A stretch of DNA of 64,000 nucleotides from Saccharomonospora viridis DSM 43017 (GTDB lineage: Bacteria; Actinomycetota; Actinomycetes; Mycobacteriales; Pseudonocardiaceae), in assembly GCF_000023865.1 (NCBI RefSeq), contig NC_013159.1:434001-498000 (forward strand), written 5' to 3'. Below, in pieces: positions 1-8,285 of this stretch (position 1 is the first letter of the stretch; each line of letters starts with the position of its first letter). Below the pieces are notes generated by a model. The model was not told the origin of the DNA and searched no databases. It was given only the letters and a program-made list of their open reading frames with translations. The translations under genes were made by a program, and so were the position numbers.

Positions 1-1
1 T

Positions 2-436
2 AAGCCCGGCGATGTCACTCGTGCCTGGCACGTGATTGACGCCGAGAATGTCGTGCTCGGCCGGCTCGCGACCGAGGTCGCCACGCTGCTGCGCGGCAAG
101 CACAAGCCCATCTATGCCCCGCACGTGGACACCGGTGACTTCGTCATCATCGTCAATGCAGACAAGGTGGCGCTCACCGGCAACAAGCGTGAGCAGAAGC
201 TCGCGTACCGTCACAGCGGCTATCCCGGTGGTCTGCGTAAGCGTTCTTACGGCGAGCTGCTTGAGACCCGCCCGGAGCGACTGGTCGAGAAGGTCGTGAA
301 GGGCATGCTGCCGAAGAACAAGCTGGGCCGCGCGCAGGCGAAGAAGCTCAAGGTCTACGCCGGCCCGGATCACCCGCATGCCGCGCAGAAGCCCCAGCCA
401 CACGAGATCACCAAGATCGCTCAGGTGTCCCAGTGA
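2..436 (+). CDS. rplM: 50S ribosomal protein L13 (5' end outside window)
   Basis: L13 is an early-assembling protein of the large ribosomal subunit. Reading starts in frame at base 2 ([20 protein letters not shown]), so only a few N-terminal residues lie outside the window. The family motifs [25 protein letters not shown] and [13 protein letters not shown] are present. The stop codon overlaps the GTG of rpsI by 4 bases, the usual coupled L13-S9 operon. Confidence 0.97.
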   Translation, partial: KPGDVTRAWHVIDAENVVLGRLATEVATLLRGKHKPIYAPHVDTGDFVIIVNADKVALTGNKREQKLAYRHSGYPGGLRKRSYGELLETRPERLVEKVVKGMLPKNKLGRAQAKKLKVYAGPDHPHAAQKPQPHEITKIAQVSQ

Positions 437-921
437 GTGAGGAACAGTCTGTGACCAGCACCGAGACCGAGGCCGCTTACGACGCGGTCGTGACCAGCGA
501 GACGCCCGCCGCCCCGGCGCCGTCTCGGGCTGCCGGGGGTACCGCGCAGACGGTGGGCCGTCGTAAGGAGGCGGTCGTCCGGGTGCGCATGGTTCCCGGC
601 ACCGGCGAGTTCAGGTTGAACGGCAAGAGCCTCGAGCAGTACTTCCCGAACAAGGTTCACCAGCAGCTGATCCGTGAGCCGCTGGTCACCGTCGAGAAGG
701 CCGAGTCGTTCGACGTCCACGCCCGCCTGCACGGCGGTGGTATCTCGGGTCAAGCAGGTGCGCTGCGGCTTGCGATCGCACGTGCATTGGCCGAGATCGA
801 CAGCGATGACCGTCCTGCGCTGAAGAAGGCAGGCTTCCTCACGCGTGACGCTCGCGCGACCGAGCGTAAGAAGTACGGTCTGAAGAAGGCCCGTAAGGCC
901 CCGCAGTACAGCAAGCGCTGA
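433..921 (+). CDS. rpsI: 30S ribosomal protein S9
   Basis: S9 is a small-subunit protein whose basic C-terminal tail reaches the P-site tRNA; here it ends [12 protein letters not shown]. The 162-residue chain has a disordered N-terminal extension of about 40 residues (acidic, Thr/Ala/Pro-rich), common in actinobacteria, before the core starting near [16 protein letters not shown] start in a 4-base overlap with rplM. A strong hairpin terminator follows. Confidence 0.97.
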   Translation: MSEEQSVTSTETEAAYDAVVTSETPAAPAPSRAAGGTAQTVGRRKEAVVRVRMVPGTGEFRLNGKSLEQYFPNKVHQQLIREPLVTVEKAESFDVHARLHGGGISGQAGALRLAIARALAEIDSDDRPALKKAGFLTRDARATERKKYGLKKARKAPQYSKR

Positions 922-932
922 CCTGGCTCATT

Positions 933-970
933 CCAAGCGCCCGCCCGTTTTCGGGGTGGGCGCTTGGTTT
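933..970 (+). terminator. Rho-independent terminator of rplM-rpsI
   Basis: A 14-base stem pairs ccaagcgcccgccc with gggtgggcgcttgg (one G-T pair) around a short loop, followed by TTTG. It sits 12 bases after the rpsI stop. Confidence 0.8.
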
Positions 971-995
971 GTCTGTGGCTCGTGTGTCGATGCGC

Positions 996-1015
996 ACGTT
1001 TAGCGGGCTAAACGT
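996..1015. repeat. Palindromic intergenic repeat, copy 1
   Basis: acgtttagcgggctaaacgt: a perfect palindrome apart from the two central bases. It is the reference copy of a family of about 12 elements in this window, here between rpsI and glmM. Confidence 0.85.
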
Positions 1016-1076
1016 TGTCCGATGCATCTGGGATCGCATCCGGCCTGCTCAACGTGGTGTGAGCACTTCAGTGGCC

Positions 1077-1096
1077 ACGTTCAGCCCGCTAAACGT
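1077..1096. repeat. Palindromic intergenic repeat, copy 2
   Basis: acgttcagcccgctaaacgt, in the opposite orientation to copy 1 (CCC centre) with one mismatch between the arms. It lies 61 bases after copy 1, upstream of glmM. Confidence 0.8.
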
Positions 1097-1190
1097 TGTC
1101 GAGTGGCCGGTGGGGGCCAGGGCGTGCATCGTGGAATCGCTAGGTTATTTGTCGTCGGTTGTGTGCTCGCGATGACGGAGGTCGACGAAC

Positions 1191-2525
1191 ATGGCTCGCC
1201 TTTTCGGCACGGACGGGGTTCGCGGCCTCGCCAATGACGAGCTGACCCCGGAGCTGGCGCTCGCGCTCGCCGCCAGCGCGGCCCGTGTCCTCGCCGCTCA
1301 CGACCGTTCGCAGCGGCCGGTGGCCGTTGTGGGCAGGGATTCGAGGGCGAGTGGCGAGATGTTGGAGGCCGCCGTCGTCGCCGGACTGACGTCCGCGGGA
1401 GCGGATGTGCTGCGTGTCGGTGTTCTCCCCACCCCGGGGGTCGCCCACCTGGTCACCGAGCTGGGGGCCAATCTCGGCGTGATGATCTCCGCGTCGCACA
1501 ACCCGATGCCCGACAACGGCATCAAGTTGTTCGGTGAGGGAGGCCATAAACTCCCGGACGGCATCGAGGACGAGATCGAACGTGGTCTGAACGCCCAAGG
1601 GGCCCGTCCGACCGGTCCGCAGATCGGCCGCGTGTCGGATGTCGACGACGCTGTCGATCGGTATGTCGCACACCTCCTCGAGGCGGTGCCGGTGTCGCTG
1701 GGCGGGCTGCGGATCGTGGTGGACTGCGCCAACGGCGCGTCCTCGTTGGCGGCGCCGGACGCGTATCGCAAGGCGGGCGCCGAGGTGATCGCGCTGCACG
1801 CCGAACCCGATGGTGTGAACATCAACGACGGTTGCGGTTCCACGTGCCCGGAGGACCTGCAGGCCGCGGTGGTGGAGCACGGCGCCGACCTCGGTATCGC
1901 CCATGACGGGGACGCCGACCGCTGTCTTGCGGTGGACGCGGACGGGAACCTCGTCGACGGTGACCAGATCATGGCCATCCTCGCCGTCGCCATGGCTGAG
2001 TCGGGTGAACTGGCCGACAACACGCTCGTCGCCACGGTGATGAGCAACCTGGGGTTGCACCTGGCGATGAAGAAGCGCGGTATCGCCGTGCGCACCACGG
2101 CCGTCGGTGACCGTTACGTGCTGGAGGAGTTGCGCGCGGGCGGTTTCTCGTTGGGTGGTGAGCAGTCGGGTCACGTGGTGCTGCCCGACTACGCCACGAC
2201 GGGCGACGGGCTGCTCACCGCACTCCGACTCATGGGGCGGGTGGCTCAGACGGGGAGGCCGCTGCGTGAGTTGGCGGCGGTGATGCACAGGCTGCCGCAG
2301 GTGCTCGTCAATGTGCCGGTCACCGACAAGGCAGCCGTGGCCGCCGCTCCCGTGGTGAGGGACGCCGTCGCGGACGTGGAGGCCGAGCTGGGTGACGAGG
2401 GTCGGGTGCTGTTGCGCCCGTCCGGCACGGAGCAACTCATCCGTGTCATGGTGGAGGCCCCGGATGCCGACACGGCTCAGGCGGCGGCCGATCGACTCGC
2501 GGGTGTTGTTGCGTCGATAGGCTGA
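1191..2525 (+). CDS. glmM: Phosphoglucosamine mutase
   Basis: GlmM converts glucosamine-6-phosphate to glucosamine-1-phosphate on the route to UDP-GlcNAc and peptidoglycan. The 444-residue length is typical. The N terminus [12 protein letters not shown] is canonical. The phosphoserine loop [12 protein letters not shown] places the catalytic serine at residue 102. The Mg-binding loop is DGDADR, and the sugar-phosphate loop near the C terminus is [12 protein letters not shown]. The ATG follows a GGAGG about 10 bases upstream. GlmS, the preceding enzyme of the pathway, is encoded 10 kb downstream; the block between them is an accessory insertion relative to mycobacterial order. Confidence 0.97.
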   Translation: MARLFGTDGVRGLANDELTPELALALAASAARVLAAHDRSQRPVAVVGRDSRASGEMLEAAVVAGLTSAGADVLRVGVLPTPGVAHLVTELGANLGVMISASHNPMPDNGIKLFGEGGHKLPDGIEDEIERGLNAQGARPTGPQIGRVSDVDDAVDRYVAHLLEAVPVSLGGLRIVVDCANGASSLAAPDAYRKAGAEVIALHAEPDGVNINDGCGSTCPEDLQAAVVEHGADLGIAHDGDADRCLAVDADGNLVDGDQIMAILAVAMAESGELADNTLVATVMSNLGLHLAMKKRGIAVRTTAVGDRYVLEELRAGGFSLGGEQSGHVVLPDYATTGDGLLTALRLMGRVAQTGRPLRELAAVMHRLPQVLVNVPVTDKAAVAAAPVVRDAVADVEAELGDEGRVLLRPSGTEQLIRVMVEAPDADTAQAAADRLAGVVASIG

Positions 2526-2561
2526 ATTCAGTAGCGCATTTTCGCATTATTTGAAAATTTG

Positions 2562-2599
2562 CGTCGATCAGAAAATGATTGTTGCCTGATCGACGATTT
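2562..2599 (+). terminator. Terminator after glmM
   Basis: Perfect 10-base stem cgtcgatcag / ctgatcgacg with a 14-base loop, followed by ATTTTGTG. It lies in an AT-rich gap 37 bases after glmM and separates it from the T7SS cassette. Confidence 0.8.
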
Positions 2600-2682
2600 T
2601 GTGCGTTAGTGATGTCACAGCAACGGCGTGGGACCTTGTACACGGTATCCGCGCGACAGCCAATGGGGGCGAAGGAGTGGCT

Positions 2683-3021
2683 GTGACAGATCAATCTGGT
2701 GTGTCCGCGCCGGAGGGTTACAGAGCCGAAACCGGCACGATGGCGCGAGAGTCTCAGAAGATCCACGATGAGGCGGAATCCGCGCAGGGGGAAGTGAAGG
2801 ATCTCGAAGCCGCCGAAGTGTCCGAGACGGATTTCGGAAAGGCGCACACGGAATGGGGGGCCGATTTCACGACCGCGATCGCGGAGATCGCTAAAGGTGC
2901 GAGCGGGATGTGCGCGTCCCTGAAGTCCTTGGCCGCCGCGATCGGTAGCGCCGGCAAGCAGTACGAGGCAGCCGAGGCGGAGCAGTCCTCGACCGTGACC
3001 CAGTCGGGGAGTGGGCTGTGA
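2683..3021 (+). CDS. Small EspC/WXG100-like T7SS protein (cassette 1)
   Basis: A 112-residue acidic, helical, Ala/Glu-rich protein without a signal peptide. It fits the EspC-like/WXG100-like class exported by type VII (ESX) systems. A tryptophan lies in the middle (HTEWGADF), and the C-terminal part carries YEAAE, matching the T7SS export signature YxxxD/E. The GTG at 2683 is chosen over an upstream in-frame codon because gaaggag precedes it by about 6 bases. The stop overlaps the start of the next, large gene by 4 bases, so the pair is coupled. No ESX core genes (eccC, eccD, mycP) are in this window. The family is assigned from size, composition and motif only. Confidence 0.7.
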   Translation: MTDQSGVSAPEGYRAETGTMARESQKIHDEAESAQGEVKDLEAAEVSETDFGKAHTEWGADFTTAIAEIAKGASGMCASLKSLAAAIGSAGKQYEAAEAEQSSTVTQSGSGL

Positions 3022-5198
3022 GCGAGAGAACGTGGGAAGAGACCAAGGAGATCCTGGACGACCCGTACGTCTCGGCTGAAACGAAGCAGACGGTCCTCGG
3101 CGCCTACGCGCGCAGCGGGGATGGTAACGAGGCAGCCGAGGAGTACTACGAGAAGTACGGCGTCAACCCGCGCTGGGATCTTTTCGGTCCCCCACGCTTC
3201 ATAGATGACGACAAGATCTATGAGGAGGCGAAGGCCGAAGCCGAACGCGAGGGTTACCGCGAGAGGCAGGTCTCCGACCGACTCGAGGAGAACAGCGCCG
3301 CACTCGCCGAGGCGCAGGCTCCTGGCTCCAGCGGCGGGGTGCAGAACTCGGACGAGCTGTTCGATCTCGGTGAGACCGCGCTGGAGGTGTTCAAGCAGTT
3401 CGTGCCCGTCGACGACGAGGCACCCGGGGACTGCAAGCACATCGACGGCCCCATCATCTTCGACTCCGACATCGTGGAGCGCTTCGACGAGCAGCGGGAC
3501 ATCGACTTTCAGAAGTTCTTGGAACAGGCCCAGAAACTGCGGGACGCGCACGCCACGTTGCAGGAGCTGCACGACACCACGGAGTCGAATCTCAATTCGC
3601 TCTACAAGGACTGGACCGGTCCCGCGGCGAACGCCTCGTACCAGAAGTACAGCGAGGACATCGCGCCGAACTCCGACGAACTGCTGGAGTATCTGAAGGG
3701 CGGTGCCGAGGTCATCGAGGCCGCGGTGCAGACGGTGTACGAGGTGTGCAAGAGCAAGATCGAGCAGATCGACGACCTGTACACGCCCACGGTGGGCGCC
3801 GCTGTGCCCGACATGGCGAGGAAGGTCATGAAGATCGCGCGCGGCGAGGTGGAGGACCAGTCCCAGATCCTGGAGATAGCGGCCTGGGTCGATGCCGAGA
3901 CTGGCAGCAACATCGAGTCGACGATCCGCGCCGACGACTGTGGTCTGAACGACGGAAACAAAGAGATGACGGTGGACCAGTGCAGGGAGTGGGTGCAGAC
4001 CTCCTGGAACCCCGACCTCTACGACCACCTCTGCAAGAGCTTCACCGCGGTCTGTGACGACACGAAGGAGCAGGTCGACAGCGCGTGGGAGGAGCTCAAC
4101 GATTACTTCAAGGATTACACCAGCGAGTTTCCCGAAGGCGGTGACCTCGGTCTGGCGGATCCGAGCCAGGACGGACTCCAGGACCCCGGCTCGCAGAATC
4201 CCGGCAGCGATGGTGGTACTTCGCCGAGCGGCGGGGGCTCCACACCGAGCGCTCCCTCTATTCCGGAACCGGAGATCCTCGGACAGGACCAGGGGAAGAA
4301 CCCGGTCACCGGTGATGAACTGGAGGTCGACCCGGAAACGGGCGAGCCGTACCCGATCGACCCCGAAACCGGCGAGGCCGTCACGGACGTCGGTGATGAT
4401 CGAGACACCCTGACCGTGGAGAAGGGTGACCGCACGTTCGAAATGACCGAACCGGACGAAGACGGAGAGATGGAGATCTCGGTCGACGACGGTTCGGGCG
4501 AGCCGAAGGAGTACAAGCTCGACTTCGGTGACGGCGAGAACGATGAGGGCGGGCAGTCCGAGTCCGGTGACTTCGGCCCTACGGGAGCCGGAGGCGGGGC
4601 TGAAGAGGAGGTTCATCGGCCCGGCGAAGACGGCAAGATCCACATCGAGGACGGGGACCTCAAGATCACCGCGGAGCGTCCGGAGGGCCCGGACGGGCCG
4701 ACGAGAGTCACCGTGGACGACGGCACACCCCCTCCCACCACCTACACCTCGGAGAGGCGAAGGACGAGGAATCCGGTGCCACGGGTGGGGCCGGTATGGG
4801 GGCAGGCACGGGAGGTGGCGCGGACCGGGGAAGTCCCCGAACCATGCCCGCTCCGGGCGAGAACCCGTTCGAAGACGACGAGGAAGCCGACGCCGACAAG
4901 GGCGTCCCGGCAGTCGGATCCGGCGGAGGCGTGGGTGGCACCGCGGCTTCGGGCGGTGGGTCGATCTCCGACGGCGGTGCCATGGCCGGAGGCTCCGGCG
5001 GGTCCGCCGGTGAAGGCGGCGGTGGAGGAACAACCCGCCGCGCAGCCTGCTCAGACACGCAAGTTCTCCCGCGCGGTGGCGCCGCCCGAGCCCGCCCCCG
5101 AGGCGCCGAAACCACCACCGCCACCGCGGCCGGTGCGACGTCGTCGCGAAGAGGTCTTCGACGACGAGGACTTCTCGAACAACAGCTGGATGCAATGA
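3018..5198 (+). CDS. Large WTG-containing T7SS substrate-like protein fused to an FDDEDFSN tail (rearranged)
   Basis: A 726-residue, strongly acidic protein of unknown function with no signal peptide. Residues 1-100 are helical and charged. A helical hairpin centred on DWTGPAANASYQKY (WTG at 199-201) resembles a WXG module. From about residue 400 there are DPETG-type repeats (EVDPETGEPYPIDPETGE) and a DGKIHIEDGDLKI motif, all shared with the protein at 8286-10970. After TYT at 4748 the homologous sequence (LGEAKDEESG, then a Gly-rich region to about 5027) continues in another frame. The annotated frame is Arg/Pro-rich there and only becomes sensible again at EEQPAAQPAQ, ending EVFDDEDFSNNSWMQ. 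That tail matches the end of the separate gene at 10997-11434. So two ancestral genes appear fused, with about 90 scrambled codons between. The stop overlaps the ACP gene by 4 bases. Confidence 0.65.
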   Translation: MSERTWEETKEILDDPYVSAETKQTVLGAYARSGDGNEAAEEYYEKYGVNPRWDLFGPPRFIDDDKIYEEAKAEAEREGYRERQVSDRLEENSAALAEAQAPGSSGGVQNSDELFDLGETALEVFKQFVPVDDEAPGDCKHIDGPIIFDSDIVERFDEQRDIDFQKFLEQAQKLRDAHATLQELHDTTESNLNSLYKDWTGPAANASYQKYSEDIAPNSDELLEYLKGGAEVIEAAVQTVYEVCKSKIEQIDDLYTPTVGAAVPDMARKVMKIARGEVEDQSQILEIAAWVDAETGSNIESTIRADDCGLNDGNKEMTVDQCREWVQTSWNPDLYDHLCKSFTAVCDDTKEQVDSAWEELNDYFKDYTSEFPEGGDLGLADPSQDGLQDPGSQNPGSDGGTSPSGGGSTPSAPSIPEPEILGQDQGKNPVTGDELEVDPETGEPYPIDPETGEAVTDVGDDRDTLTVEKGDRTFEMTEPDEDGEMEISVDDGSGEPKEYKLDFGDGENDEGGQSESGDFGPTGAGGGAEEEVHRPGEDGKIHIEDGDLKITAERPEGPDGPTRVTVDDGTPPPTTYTSERRRTRNPVPRVGPVWGQAREVARTGEVPEPCPLRARTRSKTTRKPTPTRASRQSDPAEAWVAPRLRAVGRSPTAVPWPEAPAGPPVKAAVEEQPAAQPAQTRKFSRAVAPPEPAPEAPKPPPPPRPVRRRREEVFDDEDFSNNSWMQ

Positions 5199-5458
5199 AC
5201 ACCGCGTCGCATCCCGTTGTGGCCAAACGCGCCGACGACATCCGGTGTCTTGTGTGCCGAGTGCTGGAGGTGGACGCAGACCGTGTCGAGGACACCGACC
5301 TGTTCGTCGAAACCCTCGGCGCGGACTCGATGAAGCTCATCGAACTACTCGCCCATCTCGAGATCGAGTTCGACGTCGAAGTCGATGAGGACGAGATCGA
5401 ACGGTTGGTGAACATCGAAGGCGTTTTCGCGGTGCTGAGTGCCGCACTGGGTGGCTGA
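5195..5458 (+). CDS. Acyl carrier protein
   Basis: An 87-residue acidic four-helix carrier protein. LGADSMKLIELL contains the DS(M/L) motif, with Ser45 as the expected 4'-phosphopantetheine attachment site. The ATG overlaps the previous stop (ATGA), so translation is coupled to the T7SS substrate gene. The ketosynthase gene starts 3 bases downstream. The protein is shorter and more divergent than a housekeeping AcpP and sits away from a fab cluster, so a dedicated ACP for the adjacent KS pair is inferred. Confidence 0.88.
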   Translation: MNTASHPVVAKRADDIRCLVCRVLEVDADRVEDTDLFVETLGADSMKLIELLAHLEIEFDVEVDEDEIERLVNIEGVFAVLSAALGG

Positions 5459-5461
5459 GCC

Positions 5462-6663
5462 ATGCGCAGGGTGGCAGTCACCGGGATCGGTGTCGTATCG
5501 AGCATCGGCACCGGCGCCGCCGCGTTCGAGGAGGCGCTGCGGGCCGGGCGCAGCGGAGCCGGGCCCATCACGGCGTTCGACACCGAGGGCTTCGCCCACA
5601 CCACCGGATGCGAGGTGACGGACTTCGACCCGGCCCGATGGGTGCGAACACTGCCGCCGAGGGAAGTGGGCCGGGCGACACAGTTCGCCATCACTCCGCC
5701 CGCCTCGCCCTGGCCGACGCGGGTGTGGACGAACGAGACCTCGCCGACAGCCACGGTGTGGTGTCGATCGGCACCACCGACGGCGGCTCGGACGACGGCG
5801 AGGCGGTGGCGGCGACCGCGGTGCGGTTCGGGTTCGGTGAGGTCGACCCCGCCGCGGTGCGCCGCATTCCCGCGAACCGAATCGCCGTGGGAGTGGCGCG
5901 GGAACTCGGCCTTAGCGATGTGGACGTCACCACCCTCGCGACAGCGTGCGCGGCGGGAAACTACGCCATCGGCAACGGTTTCGACGCCGTGCGTTCTGGG
6001 GAAGCGGACTTCGCGCTCTGCGGCGGCGCCGACGCGATGTGTCGGATGACGTTCACCGGGTTCTACCGACTGAAGGCCATCGACCCGCAACGGTGCCGCC
6101 CGTTCGACACGCGGCGCAAGGGCATCCTCACCGGTGAGGGCGCCGCTGTGCTGCTGTTGGAACCGTGGGATTCCGCCGTTGCGCGCGGGGCCCGGATCTA
6201 CGCCGAGGTGCTCGGCTACGGACTCAACTGCGACGCCCACCACCAGGTGGCGCCGGAACGCGGCAGCGTGGCGCGATGTATGTCGCTGGCGTTGCGGGAC
6301 GCGGGAGTGACGCCCGGGGACGTGGACCTGATTTCCGCGCACGGTACCGGCACCCGGCTCAACGACGTCACCGAGTGCGGTGCCGTTTTCGACGTCTTCG
6401 GCCCACGCCCTCCGAGAATGGTGTCGGTGAAATCGATGCTCGGACACACGATGGGGGCTGCGAGCGCGCTCGCCTCCGCCGCGTGCGTGTTGGGTATCGC
6501 CGGTGGTTTCATCCCCCCGACGATCAACCACGAGGAAACCGATCCCGACTGCGGCATCGACTGTGTGCCCAATACGGCGGTCGACGCCGATCTTCGCGTC
6601 GTGCAGAACAACGCGTTGGCGTTCGGGGGCAACAACGCCGTCGTCGTGTTCGGGAGAAGGTGA
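5462..6663 (+). CDS. Beta-ketoacyl-ACP synthase (FabF/KS-alpha type), interrupted by a 1-base frameshift
   Basis: A condensing enzyme of the FabF/type II PKS KS-alpha family. The N-terminal part MRRVAVTGIGVVSSIG... reads in one frame to GRATQFAI. The rest (HSARLALADAGVDERDL... to NNAVVVFGRR) reads in the -1 frame from about 5692. Restoring one C near 5692 gives one chain of about 400 residues, the normal family length. The catalytic residues all lie in the second part: Cys in TACAAGNY, His in SAHGTGT and His in KSMLGHTMGAASA. Either this is a recent mutation leaving an inactive gene (a fragment could start at 5608), or it is a sequencing error. The gene overlaps the next one by 4 bases, as a KS/CLF pair would. 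Confidence 0.75.
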
Positions 6664-7670
6664 GGCCGGTGCTCGGTGTGGTCACAGCGTGGGCCGCGAT
6701 ATCGGTGTGTGGTGTGGGGGATGTTCCGTTGACGCCGACGAGTCCCACCGCGCTGTCCGAGGAGTGGCCTGATGCCGAGGCGTATCTGGCGACCGAGTTC
6801 GACGTCGAGGAGCGACTCGGTTCGAAGGGCACGGCGTCGATGGACCGGTCGAGCGCGTTGGCCGTGGGAGTGACCGCTGAACTACTGGCCGAAATGGGCA
6901 TAACAGGGTCGATCGGTGTCGTACTGGGGACCACGTCGGGCAGCTCCCAGACCCAGTACGAGTTCACCCGCGACTCGCTCACCAGGCGAAAGCCGTACTT
7001 CGTGAACCCCGCTATGATGCCGTTCGCGCTCATGAACAGCGCGGCGAGCCAATGCGCCATCTGGCACGGGATGACAGGGCCGAACACCACCATCGCCGGC
7101 GGGCGACTGTCGGGATTGAACGTGTTGCGATACGGGGGACGTCTACTCGCCCAAAGCAGGGCCGACGCGGTGGTGTGCGGTGCCGTGGAGGAACACAGCC
7201 CGACCCGGGCGTGGCTGCAGCGCCACCGGGAAGGCGACCGGGTGCTGGGCGAAGGCGCCGCCGTGGTGTTGTTGGAGAAGCCGGGAACACCGCGCCGGAC
7301 ACTCGCGGAAGTACACCGCGTCGACACGCGGGTGGCGGTGGACGGTGATCGCCGTGCGGCGCTGGCCGCGTGTGTGCGCCGGACGCTCGACGGCGCGAAC
7401 CTGCGAGCGCGGGACGTCGCCGCGGTGGCGGTGTCGGCACCTGGTGCCGACGCGGCCGAGGTCGAACGAGTAGCCCTCGACGACGTGCTCGGCGAATCCG
7501 GCGAAGCTCTGCCGGTGATTGACCCGCAAGACGCCGTGGGCGACGTGGGCGCGGCGATCGGGCCCTTCCAACTCGCCGCGGCCCTGGACACACCGGGCTG
7601 GGTGCTGCTGACCGCCCTCGACGAAGGCGGCACCGCAGGCAGCGGCCTCATCAAGGTCGCACCCCCGTAG
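6660..7670 (+). CDS. Catalytically dead ketosynthase, chain-length-factor-like
   Basis: A 336-residue thiolase-fold KS homologue, GTG start in a 4-base overlap with the KS stop. The KS framework is recognisable (GVVLGTTSGSSQTQYEF, MNSAASQCAIWHGMTGPNTTIAGG, LGEGAAVVLLEKPG). All three catalytic residues are replaced: the Cys position of IATACTSG reads IAGGRLSG (Arg), the first His motif reads SAPGADA (Pro), and the second reads DAVGDVGAA (Asp). This resembles the KS-beta/chain-length factor that pairs with KS-alpha in type II PKS, though it is shorter than the usual 400 or so residues. A structural or chain-length role in a heterodimer with the upstream KS is inferred. Confidence 0.78.
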   Translation: MRPVLGVVTAWAAISVCGVGDVPLTPTSPTALSEEWPDAEAYLATEFDVEERLGSKGTASMDRSSALAVGVTAELLAEMGITGSIGVVLGTTSGSSQTQYEFTRDSLTRRKPYFVNPAMMPFALMNSAASQCAIWHGMTGPNTTIAGGRLSGLNVLRYGGRLLAQSRADAVVCGAVEEHSPTRAWLQRHREGDRVLGEGAAVVLLEKPGTPRRTLAEVHRVDTRVAVDGDRRAALAACVRRTLDGANLRARDVAAVAVSAPGADAAEVERVALDDVLGESGEALPVIDPQDAVGDVGAAIGPFQLAAALDTPGWVLLTALDEGGTAGSGLIKVAPP

Positions 7671-7685
7671 GGGGCCACCTGCCCG

Positions 7686-7703
7686 CATTTAGCCCGCTAA
7701 ATG
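7686..7703. repeat. Palindromic intergenic repeat, copy 3
   Basis: catttagcccgctaaatg, a perfect palindrome with a CC centre, 16 bases after the stop of the chain-length-factor-like gene. Confidence 0.85.
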
Positions 7704-7725
7704 TTGCGCGCGCAGGTTGGTTGAC

Positions 7726-7747
7726 CGCGTTTAGCGGGCTAAACGCG
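7726..7747. repeat. Palindromic intergenic repeat, copy 4
   Basis: Perfect 22-base palindrome with outer arms cgcg and core tttagcgggctaaa, in GGG orientation; it pairs with copy 3, 23 bases upstream. Confidence 0.85.
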
Positions 7748-7830
7748 AGTCCGGGCCATGCCCACTGTCGCTCGGTGAGAGCTCTGCCGACTCGGCTAGG
7801 CGCGTGCGTTTGCGTTCCATGTGGCCCATC

Positions 7831-7856
7831 GCCGCGTTCAGCCCGCGAAATGCGGC
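7831..7856. repeat. Palindromic intergenic repeat, copy 5 (degenerate)
   Basis: A degenerate member (core ttcagcccgcgaaa) whose outer arms gccgc/gcggc still pair, giving a 26-base hairpin. Confidence 0.6.
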
Positions 7857-7973
7857 GAACCACCCCGGGGAAGAGGAATGAACCGGTAATCTCGGCGCGT
7901 AACACACAGCATCGGACACCAGTGCCGGTGCTGTCGGCCTGAGAACAACCGGCGTGTGCACGAGGGAGTAAGC

Positions 7974-8279
7974 GTGGCGGGTGGGCAGACAGTCGACCCA
8001 GGCAAGTTGGACGCAGCAGGAACGACGTACAGCCAGGAGGGCGGGGAGCTCACCAGCGCAGGGTCGCGGATCGAAACCGGTGTCTCGAGCGCACAGGTAG
8101 GGAAGGCTTGGTCACATGTGGCGTCTACCTACGCCGATATCATCGGCAAGTACCGGGACTGCGTGACGACCTACGGCCAGAAGGCGACGGACCTGGGGGG
8201 AAAGCTGACGCAGGCCGCGAAAGCATACGAGGACGGCGAGGCAGTCAGCCGCGACATGATCGCCTCGAAGGGGGTTTGA
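7974..8279 (+). CDS. Small EspC/WXG100-like T7SS protein (cassette 2)
   Basis: A 101-residue helical protein (VAGGQTVDPGKLDAAGTTYS...) of the EspC-like class: VDP...L start, central Trp (KAWSHVASTYADI) and the C-terminal export signature YEDGE (YxxxE). GTG at 7974 is preferred over a GTG at 7956 because gagggag lies 5 bases upstream. It plays the same positional role as the gene at 2683: small helical protein first, large WTG protein second, with a 6-base spacer. No ESX core genes are nearby, so the secretion machine would be encoded elsewhere. Confidence 0.75.
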   Translation: MAGGQTVDPGKLDAAGTTYSQEGGELTSAGSRIETGVSSAQVGKAWSHVASTYADIIGKYRDCVTTYGQKATDLGGKLTQAAKAYEDGEAVSRDMIASKGV

Positions 8280-8285
8280 TCGGTA

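Larger units (their letters stand above)
7671..7973. other. Intergenic gap holding three palindromic repeats
   Basis: 303 bases between the chain-length-factor-like gene and the second small T7SS gene. It contains repeat copies 3-5 and the ribosome-binding site of the next gene; no further gene is seen. Confidence 0.7.

Noticed and set aside
1140-2435. 431-codon minus-strand frame opposite glmM
   Set aside because: Shadow of a clear glmM gene; no ribosome-binding site and His/Arg-rich composition.
4740-4755. Programmed ribosomal frameshift at the 4748 frame switch
   Set aside because: No slippery heptamer with a downstream stem was seen, and the paralogous gene at 8286 is continuous; mutation or sequencing error is simpler.
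2754-5195. 813-codon open frame on the minus strand
   Set aside because: Antisense to the T7SS substrate gene; Arg/Leu/His-rich composition typical of a shadow frame in high-GC DNA, with no recognisable motif.
4796-5458. Reading 4796-5458 as one gene with the ACP as its C-terminal domain
   Set aside because: The ACP has its own ATG at 5195 in an ATGA overlap; the sequence just before it (about 5030-5190) is Arg/Gly-rich in this frame, while the conserved FDDEDFSN tail is read in the other frame.
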